64,000 nt of DNA, from NCBI GenBank assembly GCA_947644305.1, contig CANRYS010000015.1:1-64000 (forward strand), in the 5' to 3' direction. Of this stretch, positions 16,995 to 26,946 are shown piece by piece. Numbering within the stretch: the stretch's first letter is position 1; every line of letters starts with the position of its first letter. The notes under the pieces are model-generated. The model searched no databases. It saw only the letters and a program-made list of their open reading frames with translations, and was not told where the DNA came from. Position numbers and translations under genes: made by a program. This DNA is from an uncultured Roseburia sp. (GTDB lineage Bacteria > Bacillota > Clostridia > Lachnospirales > Lachnospiraceae).

Positions 16995-17876
16995 TCACAT
17001 GTATCCTTCTTTGCGCAGTTCTTCCAGACCGCCGCCTCCCTCTTTGTCCTGGGCGCGCCCGGATCTCTCAGCGATATTGGCAAATTTTCCGGTTTTCAAT
17101 TCTTCTATGATCTCTCTTACATTTTTTGCTGTGGAATCTACTGTTCCGGTGCAGGGGGCGCACCCAAGGGAGCGGTAACGTTTTCCATTGCCCTGGTCAA
17201 AATACAGCGGAACGACAGGAATATTTTCTCTCTCGATATACTCCCAGATATCCAGCTCCGTCCAATCCAGCAGAGGATGCACACGCACGTGGGTCCCCGG
17301 AGCAAAATCGGTCTTGTACTGGTTCCAGAATTCCGGCGGCTGGTCTCCCACATCCCAATCATTGTTTTTATCCCTCGGCGAGAAATATCGCTCTTTGGAT
17401 CTGCTTCCTTCCTCATCTGCCCGCACGCCGACGATCACGCCGGTATACGGTTCAATGTTGACGTCCTTTTCGTAAACTCCCTTCCCGTGATTAAAACGGT
17501 AACGGGGCCAACTGGCATTGAGGGTATTGGTCAACGCTTCTGTTTTCAGTGATTTGCAGCACTCCAGATGGGTAGCATTTCCATCCGGGAACGTAGCCTT
17601 TTTCTCCAGCGCCTCGGTGTTTTCTCCGTAAATCATATCCAGATTCCACTCTGCCGCCAGACGGTCTCTGTATTCAATCATCTCTTTGATCTTAAAATGG
17701 GTGTCCACATGTACGAGGGGAATTGGAACATGTCCAAAAAAGGCCTTTCTGGCAAGCCAGAGAAGAACTGTGCTATCCTTTCCAATCGACCAGAGCATAC
17801 ACAGATTTCCCAATTCACTGTATGCCTCCCGCAAAATATGAACGCTCTTATACTCCAACATATCCAAATGGTCCAC
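16995..17876 (-). CDS. cysD: Sulfate adenylyltransferase small subunit
   Basis: A 293-residue ATP-pyrophosphatase-fold protein that, with CysN, forms APS from ATP and sulfate. The PP-loop is [14 protein letters not shown] near the N-terminus, and the C-terminal CTGTVDSTA and GRAQDKE blocks are typical of CysD. It starts with GTG at 17876, preceded by ggagg 7 nt away. It is the first gene of the operon and has a near-consensus promoter. There is no sulfate permease, PAPS reductase or sulfite reductase next to it, which argues for sulfonation rather than cysteine synthesis. Confidence 0.94.
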   Translation of the reverse strand: MDHLDMLEYKSVHILREAYSELGNLCMLWSIGKDSTVLLWLARKAFFGHVPIPLVHVDTHFKIKEMIEYRDRLAAEWNLDMIYGENTEALEKKATFPDGNATHLECCKSLKTEALTNTLNASWPRYRFNHGKGVYEKDVNIEPYTGVIVGVRADEEGSRSKERYFSPRDKNNDWDVGDQPPEFWNQYKTDFAPGTHVRVHPLLDWTELDIWEYIERENIPVVPLYFDQGNGKRYRSLGCAPCTGTVDSTAKNVREIIEELKTGKFANIAERSGRAQDKEGGGGLEELRKEGYM

Positions 17877-17918
17877 GGCGTTTCCTCCAATTTTATTATT
17901 TTGTCATACTACTGTTAT

Positions 17919-17947
17919 ATTTTACATAAATGTTACAATTATGTCAA
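17919..17947 (-). promoter_or_regulatory. Promoter of the cysD-cysN-cysC-assT operon
   Basis: On the minus strand TTGACA (17942-17947) and TAAAAT (17919-17924) are separated by 17 bp, in an A/T-rich stretch. The match is close to the sigma-A consensus, so expression may be substantial without an activator. I see no riboswitch in the ~35-nt leader. Confidence 0.78.
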
Positions 17948-18023
17948 TTTGCAACTATTTTCCTATTTTTACACATTTTTTTATTTTTGGTTATTCTAGC
18001 CGTTGAATCAGGCTCATGAAAAC

Positions 18024-18671
18024 CTATTCATTCACGTTGCTTTCTGTCACCTCTCCCGATTCACGATCATGATACAACGCATACACGATGCCATCACTCA
18101 TCACCACACGCCCCTGATACTGCAAGTCCTCTAGACTGTAGTATACAGAAACTTCGCTGATCTTATAACTGTCACTTTGAAATTTTTTTGCATAATGATT
18201 GATCGACGCCTTCGCCAAAAATGGATACAGAGGATTCCTGAACATCACTACACTGCCTCCAAAAATAAGAAACACTCCCAACAAGCAGCAAAGGATTCCG
18301 ACAGCCAGCGACCTTTTTTTCTGAATCAGCACCCTCACCAGAAAACCTCCGGCAATGCCAAGAGCCATAAAGATGATTACCACAGGTAAGATAGACAGAA
18401 TCACTTTTAGTTTGGAGGTCTCCACGATCCCTACCGAGCTGGATCTTTTTTCTATTAGCTGGTACACAATGCAGATCAGTATAGTAGTACCTGGCACCAC
18501 CCATCCCAGCTTTTTGAGAAAAATCGCTGACAATGCTCCGGCGACCGGCAGAAGCACTACCGCCTGAGGAATATCAAAATACAGATAAAGCTGCATATAC
18601 TCCCACAATCCTACCAAAGACAGCAGGATAATGAGCAATCCTGCTGAAATCTTTTTGAGTCGTTCTTTCAT
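18024..18671 (-). CDS. Polytopic membrane protein, unknown function
   Basis: About 215 residues with four to six hydrophobic segments (around residues 8-25, 35-58, 60-75, 90-118 and 125-145), followed by a soluble C-terminal part of ~65 residues with the pattern KISEVSVYYSLEDLQYQGRVVMSDGIVYALYHD. That part could fold as a small beta sheet outside the membrane. I do not recognise a family. The ATG at 18671 has ggaggg 8 nt upstream, preferred to an ATG at 18686. It is separated from the next gene (18697) by only 25 bp and so is probably cotranscribed with it. Confidence 0.62.
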   Translation of the reverse strand: MKERLKKISAGLLIILLSLVGLWEYMQLYLYFDIPQAVVLLPVAGALSAIFLKKLGWVVPGTTILICIVYQLIEKRSSSVGIVETSKLKVILSILPVVIIFMALGIAGGFLVRVLIQKKRSLAVGILCCLLGVFLIFGGSVVMFRNPLYPFLAKASINHYAKKFQSDSYKISEVSVYYSLEDLQYQGRVVMSDGIVYALYHDRESGEVTESNVNE

Positions 18672-18696
18672 TTCCTTTCCCTCCATGTCTATCCTT

Positions 18697-19149
18697 CTAT
18701 GCGTTTACCTGAAGCAAAATAGGAATCATAAAAACGATGGCAACAAGAATGAGATTCACAACTGCTGCCACAAAACCCATGACCACCCGTTTCAGAATAT
18801 CCTCGCACGGCAAAAGCACAGCATTGATCACCCACTCCGCGATCACACAGATTCCCCATATACTGTAAAGTACTACTCCGGTAAATCCTCCTGAGCTTGT
18901 CAGCACAACACCCACGACCAGGACCACTATATTGAGAATGACATAGAAGATAAAATGATTGTCCGTGCGGGAAAGTTTTGCAAGGATCACACTGGCAAGG
19001 GAAAACATTGCCGCTGACATAATGTAAAAGGCATACATGTCCAAAACCTTTCCGGAAGCGATCTGCCATATAAGCCCCACCACCAACAAAACCAGAGCAG
19101 TTAATAGCCGAAATCCCGATGTCGCCATTTTTTCTATCTTTTCGTACAT
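18697..19149 (-). CDS. HdeD/DUF308-like membrane protein
   Basis: A 150-residue protein that is almost entirely hydrophobic, with four or five segments of ~20 residues separated by short loops. The size and the repeated pairs of helices resemble the DUF308/HdeD group, whose role is not established in Firmicutes. A strong site agggagaaca precedes the ATG. It lies between radA (30 bp upstream) and the membrane gene at 18024, likely in one transcript with radA. Confidence 0.6.
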   Translation of the reverse strand: MYEKIEKMATSGFRLLTALVLLVVGLIWQIASGKVLDMYAFYIMSAAMFSLASVILAKLSRTDNHFIFYVILNIVVLVVGVVLTSSGGFTGVVLYSIWGICVIAEWVINAVLLPCEDILKRVVMGFVAAVVNLILVAIVFMIPILLQVNA

Positions 19150-19179
19150 ATTGTTCTCCCTTCACTTCGTATTGTGCCC

Positions 19180-20574
19180 TCATGTTATATTCACGTGAAT
19201 TTGATCCGCCAGTTCCCGGATGTTACGGATTCCCACCAGGCGAATACCGGACAAATCTAGTCCTCCGCTCTTTTCAATCATTTTTTTATTTGCCTCCGGT
19301 AGAATGCAGGTCTGATATCCGGTTTTCACTGCCTCTGCCACCCGTTTTTCTGCCTGGGGAACCGCCCTCACCTCGCCCACCAGACCTACCTCGCCAAAAA
19401 TCACGGTGCGGTCATCCATGGCTTTTCCACTGTGACTGGACATGATCGCAGTAATGATGGCAAGATCTAGCGCCGGCTCTGTGATCCTCATTCCACCTGC
19501 CACATTGACGTAGGCATCGCTGTCTGAGAGACGGATGCCCAGACGCTTCTCTAGCACTGCGATCAGGAGGTTGATCCGGTTGTAATCCGTCCCCGCCGCC
19601 GTTCTCCGGGGCATATTAAAATAGGTGTGGCAAACCAAAGCCTGCACCTCGATCATAAAAGATCTCGTTCCCTCCACCGCACATGCCACCACGGAACCGG
19701 ACTCGCCCACCGGTTTTCCCTGCATCATATATTCCGATGGGTTGGGTACCTCCACCAGTCCTTTTCCCTTCATCTCAAATACACCGATCTCATTGGTGGA
19801 ACCAAAGCGGTTTTTAACTCCCCGCAGGATACGGTAGGCCGCCGCTGAATCCCCTTCAAAATAAAGCACGGTGTCCACCATATGTTCCAACATACGGGGC
19901 CCTGCCACATTTCCTTCCTTCGTCACATGTCCCACGATGAAAATACTAATCCCCCTGCTCTTGGCGATGCGCAAAAGGATGGAGGTGATCTCGCGCACCT
20001 GACTGATACTGCCTGGCGCCGCATCGATTCGCTCGTCGTACATCGTCTGAATCGAATCCACAATGACTACCGCTGGCTGGACTTTCCCGATGGCATGATC
20101 GATATCCGAGATGTTTGTCTCCGACAACAGATAGATGGAATCGGAAAATTCCCCGATCCGGTCTCCTCTCAGCTTGATCTGCTTGAGAGATTCCTCTCCC
20201 GACACATAAAGAATCTTCTCACCCTGGTCAGAAAGCATTTTACACATCTGCAGCAGAAGAGTTGATTTCCCAATGCCCGGATCTCCTCCCACCAATACCA
20301 GTGAGCCAGCCACGATGCCACCTCCCAGGACCCGGTCCAGTTCCCCGATTCCAGTCATCATCCGGTGCTCATTTTCAATGGTAATATCCTTTAATTTGGC
20401 GGGTTCCGCTTGTCCAGCTCTGGATGCCCCTGCCCCGGTCTTTCTCCCCGGAGCACCGGTATCCGGTGCCTCAACCAATGTGTTCCACTCTCCACAGCCG
20501 GGACACTGTCCCTGCCATTTTCCGGTCTCCGTTCCACATTCTTTACAATAAAATATGTTCTTTGCCTTTGCCAT
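19180..20574 (-). CDS. radA: DNA repair protein RadA
   Basis: A 464-residue RecA-like ATPase that works with RecA in branch migration during recombinational repair. An N-terminal four-cysteine zinc finger uses C10, C13, C24 and C27. Walker A GGDPGIGKST is at ~96-105, the RadA-specific KNRFG motif follows in the core, and the C-terminal Lon-protease-like domain covers the last ~170 residues. Length and domain order are standard. A 12-bp palindrome lies just upstream of the start. Confidence 0.95.
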   Translation of the reverse strand: MAKAKNIFYCKECGTETGKWQGQCPGCGEWNTLVEAPDTGAPGRKTGAGASRAGQAEPAKLKDITIENEHRMMTGIGELDRVLGGGIVAGSLVLVGGDPGIGKSTLLLQMCKMLSDQGEKILYVSGEESLKQIKLRGDRIGEFSDSIYLLSETNISDIDHAIGKVQPAVVIVDSIQTMYDERIDAAPGSISQVREITSILLRIAKSRGISIFIVGHVTKEGNVAGPRMLEHMVDTVLYFEGDSAAAYRILRGVKNRFGSTNEIGVFEMKGKGLVEVPNPSEYMMQGKPVGESGSVVACAVEGTRSFMIEVQALVCHTYFNMPRRTAAGTDYNRINLLIAVLEKRLGIRLSDSDAYVNVAGGMRITEPALDLAIITAIMSSHSGKAMDDRTVIFGEVGLVGEVRAVPQAEKRVAEAVKTGYQTCILPEANKKMIEKSGGLDLSGIRLVGIRNIRELADQIHVNIT

Positions 20575-20602
20575 AATTTCCTTTCAACATTGAACTAACA
20601 GT

Positions 20603-20632
20603 GGCGCCAATCTGAATCACCAGATTGGCGCC
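20603..20632. repeat. 12-bp perfect inverted repeat between radA and the upstream gene
   Basis: ggcgccaatctg (20603-20614) and its complement (20621-20632) enclose a 6-nt loop; short flanking tgaac/gttca pairing extends it. There is no T-run after it on either strand, so it is not a classic terminator. It may attenuate read-through into radA or be an operator. Confidence 0.55.
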
Positions 20633-20686
20633 GTTCTCAGTTCAGGTAGCTGTTATCGTTTTTCAGACACACCCTAGTACAAAATA

Positions 20687-21100
20687 CTAACATTTACTTA
20701 CCTTGATATCTGCCTGTTTCCCTTCATCAAGTTCGATGCTCACATTGAGCTTTCCGCCTAGATTTGTCTTCATCGTCCCCAGTTCATTTCCGTCAAGCAT
20801 TACCTTATACTCCTGTGATGGCTCAAGCTCCAGGGTAAAACTAATGTCCTCTGCTGCTTCCACCACAAAAGATACATCGTTTCCATCATCCACATAATTT
20901 GTCACGGCGCTTCCAGGTACTGACTCATACACAAACAGACCATTTTTCTCCAGCTTTGTAATCTCCCGAAAGGTCTTTACCTTATACATATCTCCCTGAT
21001 ATTCAAAGTCCGATTTCTTTGTCTTTGAATTCAGAAGATAGTTTCCAAAACTGAGAGAACCATCGTCCTCCTTGCGGATCATTTCCTCAACTACACCCAT
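20687..21100 (-). CDS. Hypothetical soluble protein
   Basis: A 137-residue soluble protein without a signal peptide or membrane segment. The second half has a beta-sandwich-like pattern (VSFVVEAAEDISFTLELEP, YKVMLDGNELGTMKTNLGG, KLNVSIELDEG). I recognise this as a conserved hypothetical of Clostridia but know no function for it. The start has aaggaggatact upstream, and a TATAAT at about 21174-21180 could be its promoter. It lies 101 bp downstream of clpC on the same strand. Confidence 0.65.
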   Translation of the reverse strand: MGVVEEMIRKEDDGSLSFGNYLLNSKTKKSDFEYQGDMYKVKTFREITKLEKNGLFVYESVPGSAVTNYVDDGNDVSFVVEAAEDISFTLELEPSQEYKVMLDGNELGTMKTNLGGKLNVSIELDEGKQADIKVSKC

Positions 21101-21201
21101 ACCAGTATCCTCCTTAGTTTCTTGCTGATTATATCCTCCTGACCCTCTTACAGGCAGTTGATCTCTACTTCAATTATAACAAAAAACCCAGGGCAATGCC
21201 A

Positions 21202-23661
21202 TCATTTTTTTATGAAGTTTTGTACATAAATTTTCCCCGCTTTTACGGCGATCTTAACGGTATCGCCAATCTTAACCGCCCCATTGACCAACTCTTGTGC
21301 CAGAGCATCTTCGATCTGATTCTGGATGGCACGGCGTAAAGGCCTCGCTCCGTAGTCTTTGTCAAATCCCTTCGCCGCCACAAATTCTACAACGGACTTG
21401 CCATAACGGACCGTGAGATCCATCTGCTCTTTTGCCCGTAGACGGAAACTCTCCAACATATGAGTAGCAATGTCGGATATATTTTCTCTGGTAAGGGCAT
21501 GGAATACGATAATTTCATCAATACGGTTGATAAATTCCGGTTTGAAGAGGTGTTTCACTTCTTCCATAACTCCCTCTTTCATTCGCTTATGATCCTGTTC
21601 TGCGTCTTCACTGGAAAGAAAACCAAGGGTTTTCGGGGAAATGATCCGATTCGCCCCGGCATTCGAAGTCATGATGATAATCGTATTCTTAAAATCCACC
21701 CGGCGTCCCTGAGAATCTGTCAAATGACCGTCTTCTAAAATCTGTAGCAGCATATTAAACACATCTGGGTGCGCCTTCTCGATCTCATCAAACAACAGCA
21801 CAGAATAAGGCTTTTGACGCACCTTTTCACTGAGCTGCCCCCCCTCTTCATAACCCACATATCCCGGAGGGGAACCTACCATCTTGGAGACACTCTGCTT
21901 TTCCATATATTCTGACATGTCGATGCGTATCATATCTTTTTCTGAGCCAAATACCGCCTCCGCCAGCGCCTTAGAAAGCTCCGTTTTCCCCACTCCCGTA
22001 GGTCCAAGAAACAAAAAGCTGCCGATGGGACGCCTCGGATCTTTCAGACCAACACGTCCCCGGCGCACAGCGCGGGAGACGGCCTCCACCGCCTCATTTT
22101 GTCCTACCACGCGCTCATGCAGAATGGTCTCCATCTTCTGCAGACGCTTTGTCTCATCCTTTGCCAGACGGCTCACCGGAATCTTCGTCCACGCCGATAC
22201 AACCTCGGCGATCTGCTGTGCCGAAAGTACCTGTTCTTTCTTTTGCTTTTTCTGCCACTTCTTTAACTCTTTATCCAGCTCTTCCCTGGTGTCCTGCTCT
22301 TCGGCATGGATCTGCAAAACCAGATCCATATCTCCCTTGATCAGAGCTTTTTCCTTGGACTGCTCCAGTTCTCGTATCTTATCCTCCAGCTCCGCCGAGA
22401 CCTGCCCCTTTTTCACCGCCTGGGCCAGTCGGAGCTTAGCCGCCGCCTCATCCATCAGATCGATGGCTTTATCCGGCAGGTAGCGGTCATTGATGTAGCG
22501 GTCGGATAATTTCGCCGCTGCTTCCAACGCCTCATCGCTAATCTTGATCCGGTGAAAACTCTCATAACGTCCTCTGAGTCCCCGAAGCATACCAATGGTC
22601 TGTACCACCGTCGGTTCTTCGATGATTACTGGCTGGAACCGACGCTCCAGCGCCGCGTCTTTTTCAATTCTTTTGCGGTATTCCTCTCTGGTTGTGGCAC
22701 CAATCACCTGGATCTCTCCGCGGGAAAGCGCCGGCTTCAAAATATTGGAGGCGTCGATCGCCCCCTCTGCTCCTCCCGCTCCGATCACGGTGTGAAGTTC
22801 ATCGATAAATAATATGATATTCCCAGTGGAAATCGCTTCTTTTACAGCACGCTTGATCCTGTCCTCGAACTCGCCCCGGTATTTAGAACCCGCCACCATG
22901 CCCGACAGGTCCAGGGAGAGAATGCGCTTTCCCGCCATGGTCTCTGGTACAGAATTCTCTGCGATTCGGATCGCCAATCCCTCGGCGATGGCAGTCTTAC
23001 CCACCCCCGGTTCCCCCACCATACAGGGATTGTTCTTTGTTCGCCGGCTCAGGATCTCGATCACGCTTGCAATCTCCTCATCCCGGTTAAATACAGGGTC
23101 CAAACGCCCCTCTTTGGCGTATTCCACCAAATCCCTAGAATACTGGTCCAGCATCGGTGTCTCTGATTTTCCTTTCTTTCCTGTGCTGCGGTTCCCCGAA
23201 AGCTCAGCCTTGGCGGCGTTCAGATCCGCCCCCATGGTCAACACCACATCCACAAACATTTTCTGGAGATTTGCTTCCAGAGTTCTTAACACCATGAGAC
23301 CGCCGGTATCCCTAGCCTTTAGAATTGCCAAAAAAATATGCTCCGTCCCAATGCTGGAATCCTCATTTCTCTCTGCAATCTGCTCGGCGGACAGGATGAT
23401 CTCATCAAACCGGGGCGTGACATCACAGTCCTTGCGCTTTACCTTTTCCGGCGCAGCGCCACCGATCATGTCCTCTAAGATCATCTCGATATCCTGTCGG
23501 ATCACTCCATTTTCCTTTAATATTCTAGATGCCGTACCGCTCACTGCACTCAGGCCATAAAGAAGATGTTCCGTCCCAATGGCAGTAGTTCCTAATTTTG
23601 CCGCGATCTCTCCTGCTTTCGTCAGAGCTCTTTCTGCACTTGCTGTAAAATCTCTCTTCAC
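21202..23661 (-). CDS. clpC: ATP-dependent Clp protease ATPase subunit ClpC
   Basis: An 819-residue Hsp100 unfoldase that feeds proteins to ClpP. Order: double ClpN repeat domain (residues ~1-145), first AAA+ module with GEPGVGKTA, a coiled M domain (~400-470, [17 protein letters not shown]), second AAA+ module with GPTGVGKTE and the MSEYME segment, and the C-terminal D2 small domain. The M domain length fits ClpC rather than ClpB or ClpA. The usual ctsR-mcsA-mcsB partners are absent here. The gene starts 24 bp after the cohesin-like gene, and I see no CtsR heptad operator in that gap. Confidence 0.95.
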   Translation of the reverse strand: MKRDFTASAERALTKAGEIAAKLGTTAIGTEHLLYGLSAVSGTASRILKENGVIRQDIEMILEDMIGGAAPEKVKRKDCDVTPRFDEIILSAEQIAERNEDSSIGTEHIFLAILKARDTGGLMVLRTLEANLQKMFVDVVLTMGADLNAAKAELSGNRSTGKKGKSETPMLDQYSRDLVEYAKEGRLDPVFNRDEEIASVIEILSRRTKNNPCMVGEPGVGKTAIAEGLAIRIAENSVPETMAGKRILSLDLSGMVAGSKYRGEFEDRIKRAVKEAISTGNIILFIDELHTVIGAGGAEGAIDASNILKPALSRGEIQVIGATTREEYRKRIEKDAALERRFQPVIIEEPTVVQTIGMLRGLRGRYESFHRIKISDEALEAAAKLSDRYINDRYLPDKAIDLMDEAAAKLRLAQAVKKGQVSAELEDKIRELEQSKEKALIKGDMDLVLQIHAEEQDTREELDKELKKWQKKQKKEQVLSAQQIAEVVSAWTKIPVSRLAKDETKRLQKMETILHERVVGQNEAVEAVSRAVRRGRVGLKDPRRPIGSFLFLGPTGVGKTELSKALAEAVFGSEKDMIRIDMSEYMEKQSVSKMVGSPPGYVGYEEGGQLSEKVRQKPYSVLLFDEIEKAHPDVFNMLLQILEDGHLTDSQGRRVDFKNTIIIMTSNAGANRIISPKTLGFLSSEDAEQDHKRMKEGVMEEVKHLFKPEFINRIDEIIVFHALTRENISDIATHMLESFRLRAKEQMDLTVRYGKSVVEFVAAKGFDKDYGARPLRRAIQNQIEDALAQELVNGAVKIGDTVKIAVKAGKIYVQNFIKK

Positions 23662-23685
23662 TGTCTCTACTCTCCATTTCTTTTA

Positions 23686-24984
23686 TCAGAAATCCATATC
23701 ATCCAATTCCCTTTTTCCCTTGCCAAGCTTTCTTCTCAAAACCATATTTAGGATCACGATCAGCAATATAAGTATGATCACCGCCATACTAACCAGCGCC
23801 GCATAAAGCCAAGCTCCTGTCTTCGGCATGAATTCCTTTTCCTGGGCAACATTGCCGCCCTTATTGACCTTCTGCGTCATCGTCCCAGTATAGCGCTGCA
23901 CCGTCCGCTCCATCCGGTCATACTGATAGAGCACCGGTTCTGTCCCCGTCCCCTTTAGATACATCAAAAGATAATTATTATCCAGGTCGTTTTCCATCGT
24001 ATAGGCAGTGACGCTCTTCCCCTCTAGATCCACAGAAGTTTTTACATAACCGGAGGGAAGGATGGAGTCATCCTTCACGTCCACCACCTGAAACTGGTAC
24101 TGATTCTCGATAAAGATCGATCCCTCTTTTTCATACACGGAAAAAGTGATATCGGATTTCCCCTTTTCCTGCTGCTCCCGAACCCGTGTTTCTGACTCGC
24201 TCTCCTTGATCACCTTGAGCTTGTACACCCGCTTGTCACCGGATTCTGCCGTCACTACGATCCTGACATCATTCTCACCCAGCAGCAGTTCATCATTATT
24301 TTTTATCCTGACGGCGGCTTTATTATGCGCCGCAACATAATTAAAATACAATATATTCGTGTCACAGTCAACCTTTACCGTGTATTCCAACACATTCGTA
24401 TCAAACTTTGGTGTCATAGAGAGACAATCAAAACGTAGGGACTTCAATTTATTGTTTGTGCTCAGAGAGGGGGCCTCAGTAGCCACCGGCACCGGCGTAG
24501 TGGCAGCAGCCGGATCTGGCGTTGCCTCACTGCCTACAGGCTCTTTCACCGTGAGGGTAACACGATTTGCAGATACGGAAAAAGAATCACCCTCCAGATT
24601 TTTCACCGTCATTCTCCTCCCCATCTCAATGGCTCCCACTCCCGCCTTTAACGCCTTAAAACGCAGCGAATAGGTACGCTTTTTCACCTCGTCCTCATTT
24701 CCAGTGGATGAGATCTGAAGAATGCCATCTTCTCCGCTCACTTTCCTGCCACCACTGACAAATTCCATGATAGAGGCATCGTAAAGCACTTTCATCTCTA
24801 CATCGCTGAAAACCTCGGAGGAAGTCACACGACATACAACGGTAAATTCACTTCCCGTTGAAACCTCAGAAGTACTCGTTGTAAACTCCACCGTGGCACT
24901 CGCCGCCTGCACCTCACCTGGTATCAGTAATAGGCCCAGAACAGCCACAAGCAGCATAACACCAAATACAAATTTTCTTTTCAT
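23686..24984 (-). CDS. Secreted, membrane-anchored protein with cohesin-like and cadherin-like beta domains
   Basis: A 432-residue protein. A signal peptide ends near the motif VQAAS (residues ~24-29). Residues ~30-150 look like a cohesin-type beta sandwich (ATVEFTTSTSEVSTGSEFTV). A Thr/Pro linker follows, then a cadherin-like beta-sandwich repeat with the typical start LKSLRFDCLSMTPKFD (~185-265). A C-terminal membrane helix (~395-418) with basic and acidic residues after it anchors the protein. It faces outside and may bind wall polymers or other proteins. It is next to an SH3-glucosaminidase gene (18 bp), suggesting a shared wall-related role. Confidence 0.75.
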   Translation of the reverse strand: MKRKFVFGVMLLVAVLGLLLIPGEVQAASATVEFTTSTSEVSTGSEFTVVCRVTSSEVFSDVEMKVLYDASIMEFVSGGRKVSGEDGILQISSTGNEDEVKKRTYSLRFKALKAGVGAIEMGRRMTVKNLEGDSFSVSANRVTLTVKEPVGSEATPDPAAATTPVPVATEAPSLSTNNKLKSLRFDCLSMTPKFDTNVLEYTVKVDCDTNILYFNYVAAHNKAAVRIKNNDELLLGENDVRIVVTAESGDKRVYKLKVIKESESETRVREQQEKGKSDITFSVYEKEGSIFIENQYQFQVVDVKDDSILPSGYVKTSVDLEGKSVTAYTMENDLDNNYLLMYLKGTGTEPVLYQYDRMERTVQRYTGTMTQKVNKGGNVAQEKEFMPKTGAWLYAALVSMAVIILILLIVILNMVLRRKLGKGKRELDDMDF

Positions 24985-25002
24985 AAACTACCTCATACTT
25001 TT

Positions 25003-26916
25003 TTATTGGGGCACCGGACAGTTTGTCGCCGGCATATTTTCATAAACAGGAATAGAAAATACCAGTGGTACCGAATCCAACATACCGTTATAGGCATTCT
25101 TCGTCTTCAGCGCCTCAGAGTTCGCCGCCTCCACATTTGTCATATACTGATGATTGTAGGTATTATTGGGAGTCACATTAAATTTTTGTAAATACCCGGT
25201 ATTCTGTCCCCGGTTGATATAATTGCTTCCAATGTACATCGCCCCTCCGACGATGGAACGGTAACGATTATTCCATGGACGGAGAAATGTAGTCCCAGAG
25301 CTTGCCCATTTCAGGCCATTCAATATCGGCGTTGCCCCGCTGTAGGCACCAATATTGTAAAAGTTAAAAATCCCTGGATAGCTCTCGGTGGTTCCCGTCA
25401 CCGCCGTACTGGTAGAGGATGGTCCCGTCACCACTTCCTGCTTGCTGCGGGAGGCAAGATGATACGGGCTCACACCAGACTCCTTTGCCGCCTGCAAAAA
25501 AGCATCGGCGTAGCTGATCCGCTTCTCCACCCCGGTGACATCGTCGACATAACTAAAGGTGGCATTGGAAAATGGTGTATTCTTAAAGATCTGGTTGATC
25601 CCATCCTTGGTCTGATACTGGGACTGGTATTCCAACTGTTCAAACTGAAAGATTCCCTGGGTAGTCAGAAAATTGCGGGGGTCCATATAGTAGCTGATTG
25701 CCTCTTTTGAGGCTGCCACCCATGTACTTCCGTCGAATACTGTCCATTTGCCCGTAGCAGGATCATAAGCTCCCTTTTCCATGGATTTCCACGCCGCTGA
25801 CTTAGAATTGGAGATCAGGCTTACCCCGAGCTTCGATTCCGCCGCCACAGCCGCATTCCAGTCAAGCCCGGTCTTGTATGCCGTAAACTGCCAGTAAGGA
25901 TAGGCCGCGTGAAGCTTGCGCAGGGAATCCTTGTAGGAATCTGGAAATCCCTGTCTGGTCATCTCTTCCTCAAACTGTTTCTCGCTCAGTACGGTTACTG
26001 CAACTTTTTTCTGCACTCTGGTCCTTGCCAGCTTGATATATTTTGCCTGTACATACCCATAGTAGGTCTTTCCATAATAATCAAATGAAATGCGGTACCA
26101 TAACTTTTTTTTCACGGTTCTTACTTTGAGAATCTGGATATACTGTTTTTTAGCCAGGACCATAATACGACCGTTTACCTTATAGTAAGGATTGGAGTTC
26201 CCCGGCTTCTTTCTCACACGAAGCGCCGTCTTTACCCCAGTGACGACACCTCCTGCCGCTTTTTTCAAAACCGGTTTCAGGTCCGTGCTTTTTATGTATC
26301 CCTTTCTCGTTTTTTTCTTGTACTTAAAACTGATCTTGAACCATTTTGTGCTACCTTTGGTTTTCTCTGCTATTATTTTTACACTTTTATTCTTTTTTAA
26401 AACAACATTTTTCTTATTTACCTTTAACGATTTACCAGAGGTGTTCTTACAGATCGTCCGAGTTCTTTTCAATTTTGCCGGTACACTGATCTTTTTATAT
26501 GTGGTCTGTGTCCGGTAAACCGTTACTTTTGCTGGCTGAGGTGCCGGTGTAGGCACAGAGGTCGGCGCTGCAGTTGGTGCTGTGGTTGCCGCGGACGGGG
26601 ATGAAGATGGCACCGCCGTAAAAGAAATGTATTTGGCCGCCACATAGCCCTCCTGTCCATTGTAAGTGATCTTATACCATGTCCCATTGGCATCGGAGCC
26701 GGCTGCCGTATCCAGTACTGTAACCTGACTGCCATTGGGAATCACTGTCAACACCGCTGTGCCGGTTCCCACGCCCGCACGCATATTCAGCGGATCCCCT
26801 TTATCCGTCACTACCGTTGCCGTCTGGTCCGCATATGCTGGACCGCCTGCCTGCAAAAAAATAACACCGCAAAACAGCATACAGATCATCATTCCTACTA
26901 TCCATTTACCCTTCAT
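25003..26916 (-). CDS. Secreted SH3-domain N-acetylglucosaminidase (autolysin)
   Basis: About 637 residues. A signal peptide ends around YADQ. Next come an SH3b domain (residues ~30-100, DPLNMRAGVGTGTAVLTVIP), a Pro/Thr/Ser linker, and two more SH3-like segments rich in Lys. The C-terminal ~300 residues resemble the LytD-type glucosaminidase domain (FYNIGAYSGATP, GGAMYIGSNYI, YNHQYMTNV). It should cut the glycan strand of peptidoglycan outside the cell, with the SH3 parts binding the wall. The ATG at 26916 is chosen because it follows gaaaggaatg; the open frame upstream starts at a TTG. Confidence 0.82.
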   Translation of the reverse strand: MKGKWIVGMMICMLFCGVIFLQAGGPAYADQTATVVTDKGDPLNMRAGVGTGTAVLTVIPNGSQVTVLDTAAGSDANGTWYKITYNGQEGYVAAKYISFTAVPSSSPSAATTAPTAAPTSVPTPAPQPAKVTVYRTQTTYKKISVPAKLKRTRTICKNTSGKSLKVNKKNVVLKKNKSVKIIAEKTKGSTKWFKISFKYKKKTRKGYIKSTDLKPVLKKAAGGVVTGVKTALRVRKKPGNSNPYYKVNGRIMVLAKKQYIQILKVRTVKKKLWYRISFDYYGKTYYGYVQAKYIKLARTRVQKKVAVTVLSEKQFEEEMTRQGFPDSYKDSLRKLHAAYPYWQFTAYKTGLDWNAAVAAESKLGVSLISNSKSAAWKSMEKGAYDPATGKWTVFDGSTWVAASKEAISYYMDPRNFLTTQGIFQFEQLEYQSQYQTKDGINQIFKNTPFSNATFSYVDDVTGVEKRISYADAFLQAAKESGVSPYHLASRSKQEVVTGPSSTSTAVTGTTESYPGIFNFYNIGAYSGATPILNGLKWASSGTTFLRPWNNRYRSIVGGAMYIGSNYINRGQNTGYLQKFNVTPNNTYNHQYMTNVEAANSEALKTKNAYNGMLDSVPLVFSIPVYENMPATNCPVPQ

Positions 26917-26946
26917 TTTTATCGCATTCCTTTCTTCCAATACAAC

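Noticed and set aside
17877..18023. Riboswitch (SAM or cysteine-responsive) in front of cysD
   Set aside because: The leader after the predicted start is only about 35 nt and has no S-box or T-box motifs; the A/T-rich stretch is explained by the promoter.
22814..23560. 248-codon open frame opposite clpC
   Set aside because: Shadow of a strongly coding, GC-richer gene; no start signal and no recognisable fold.
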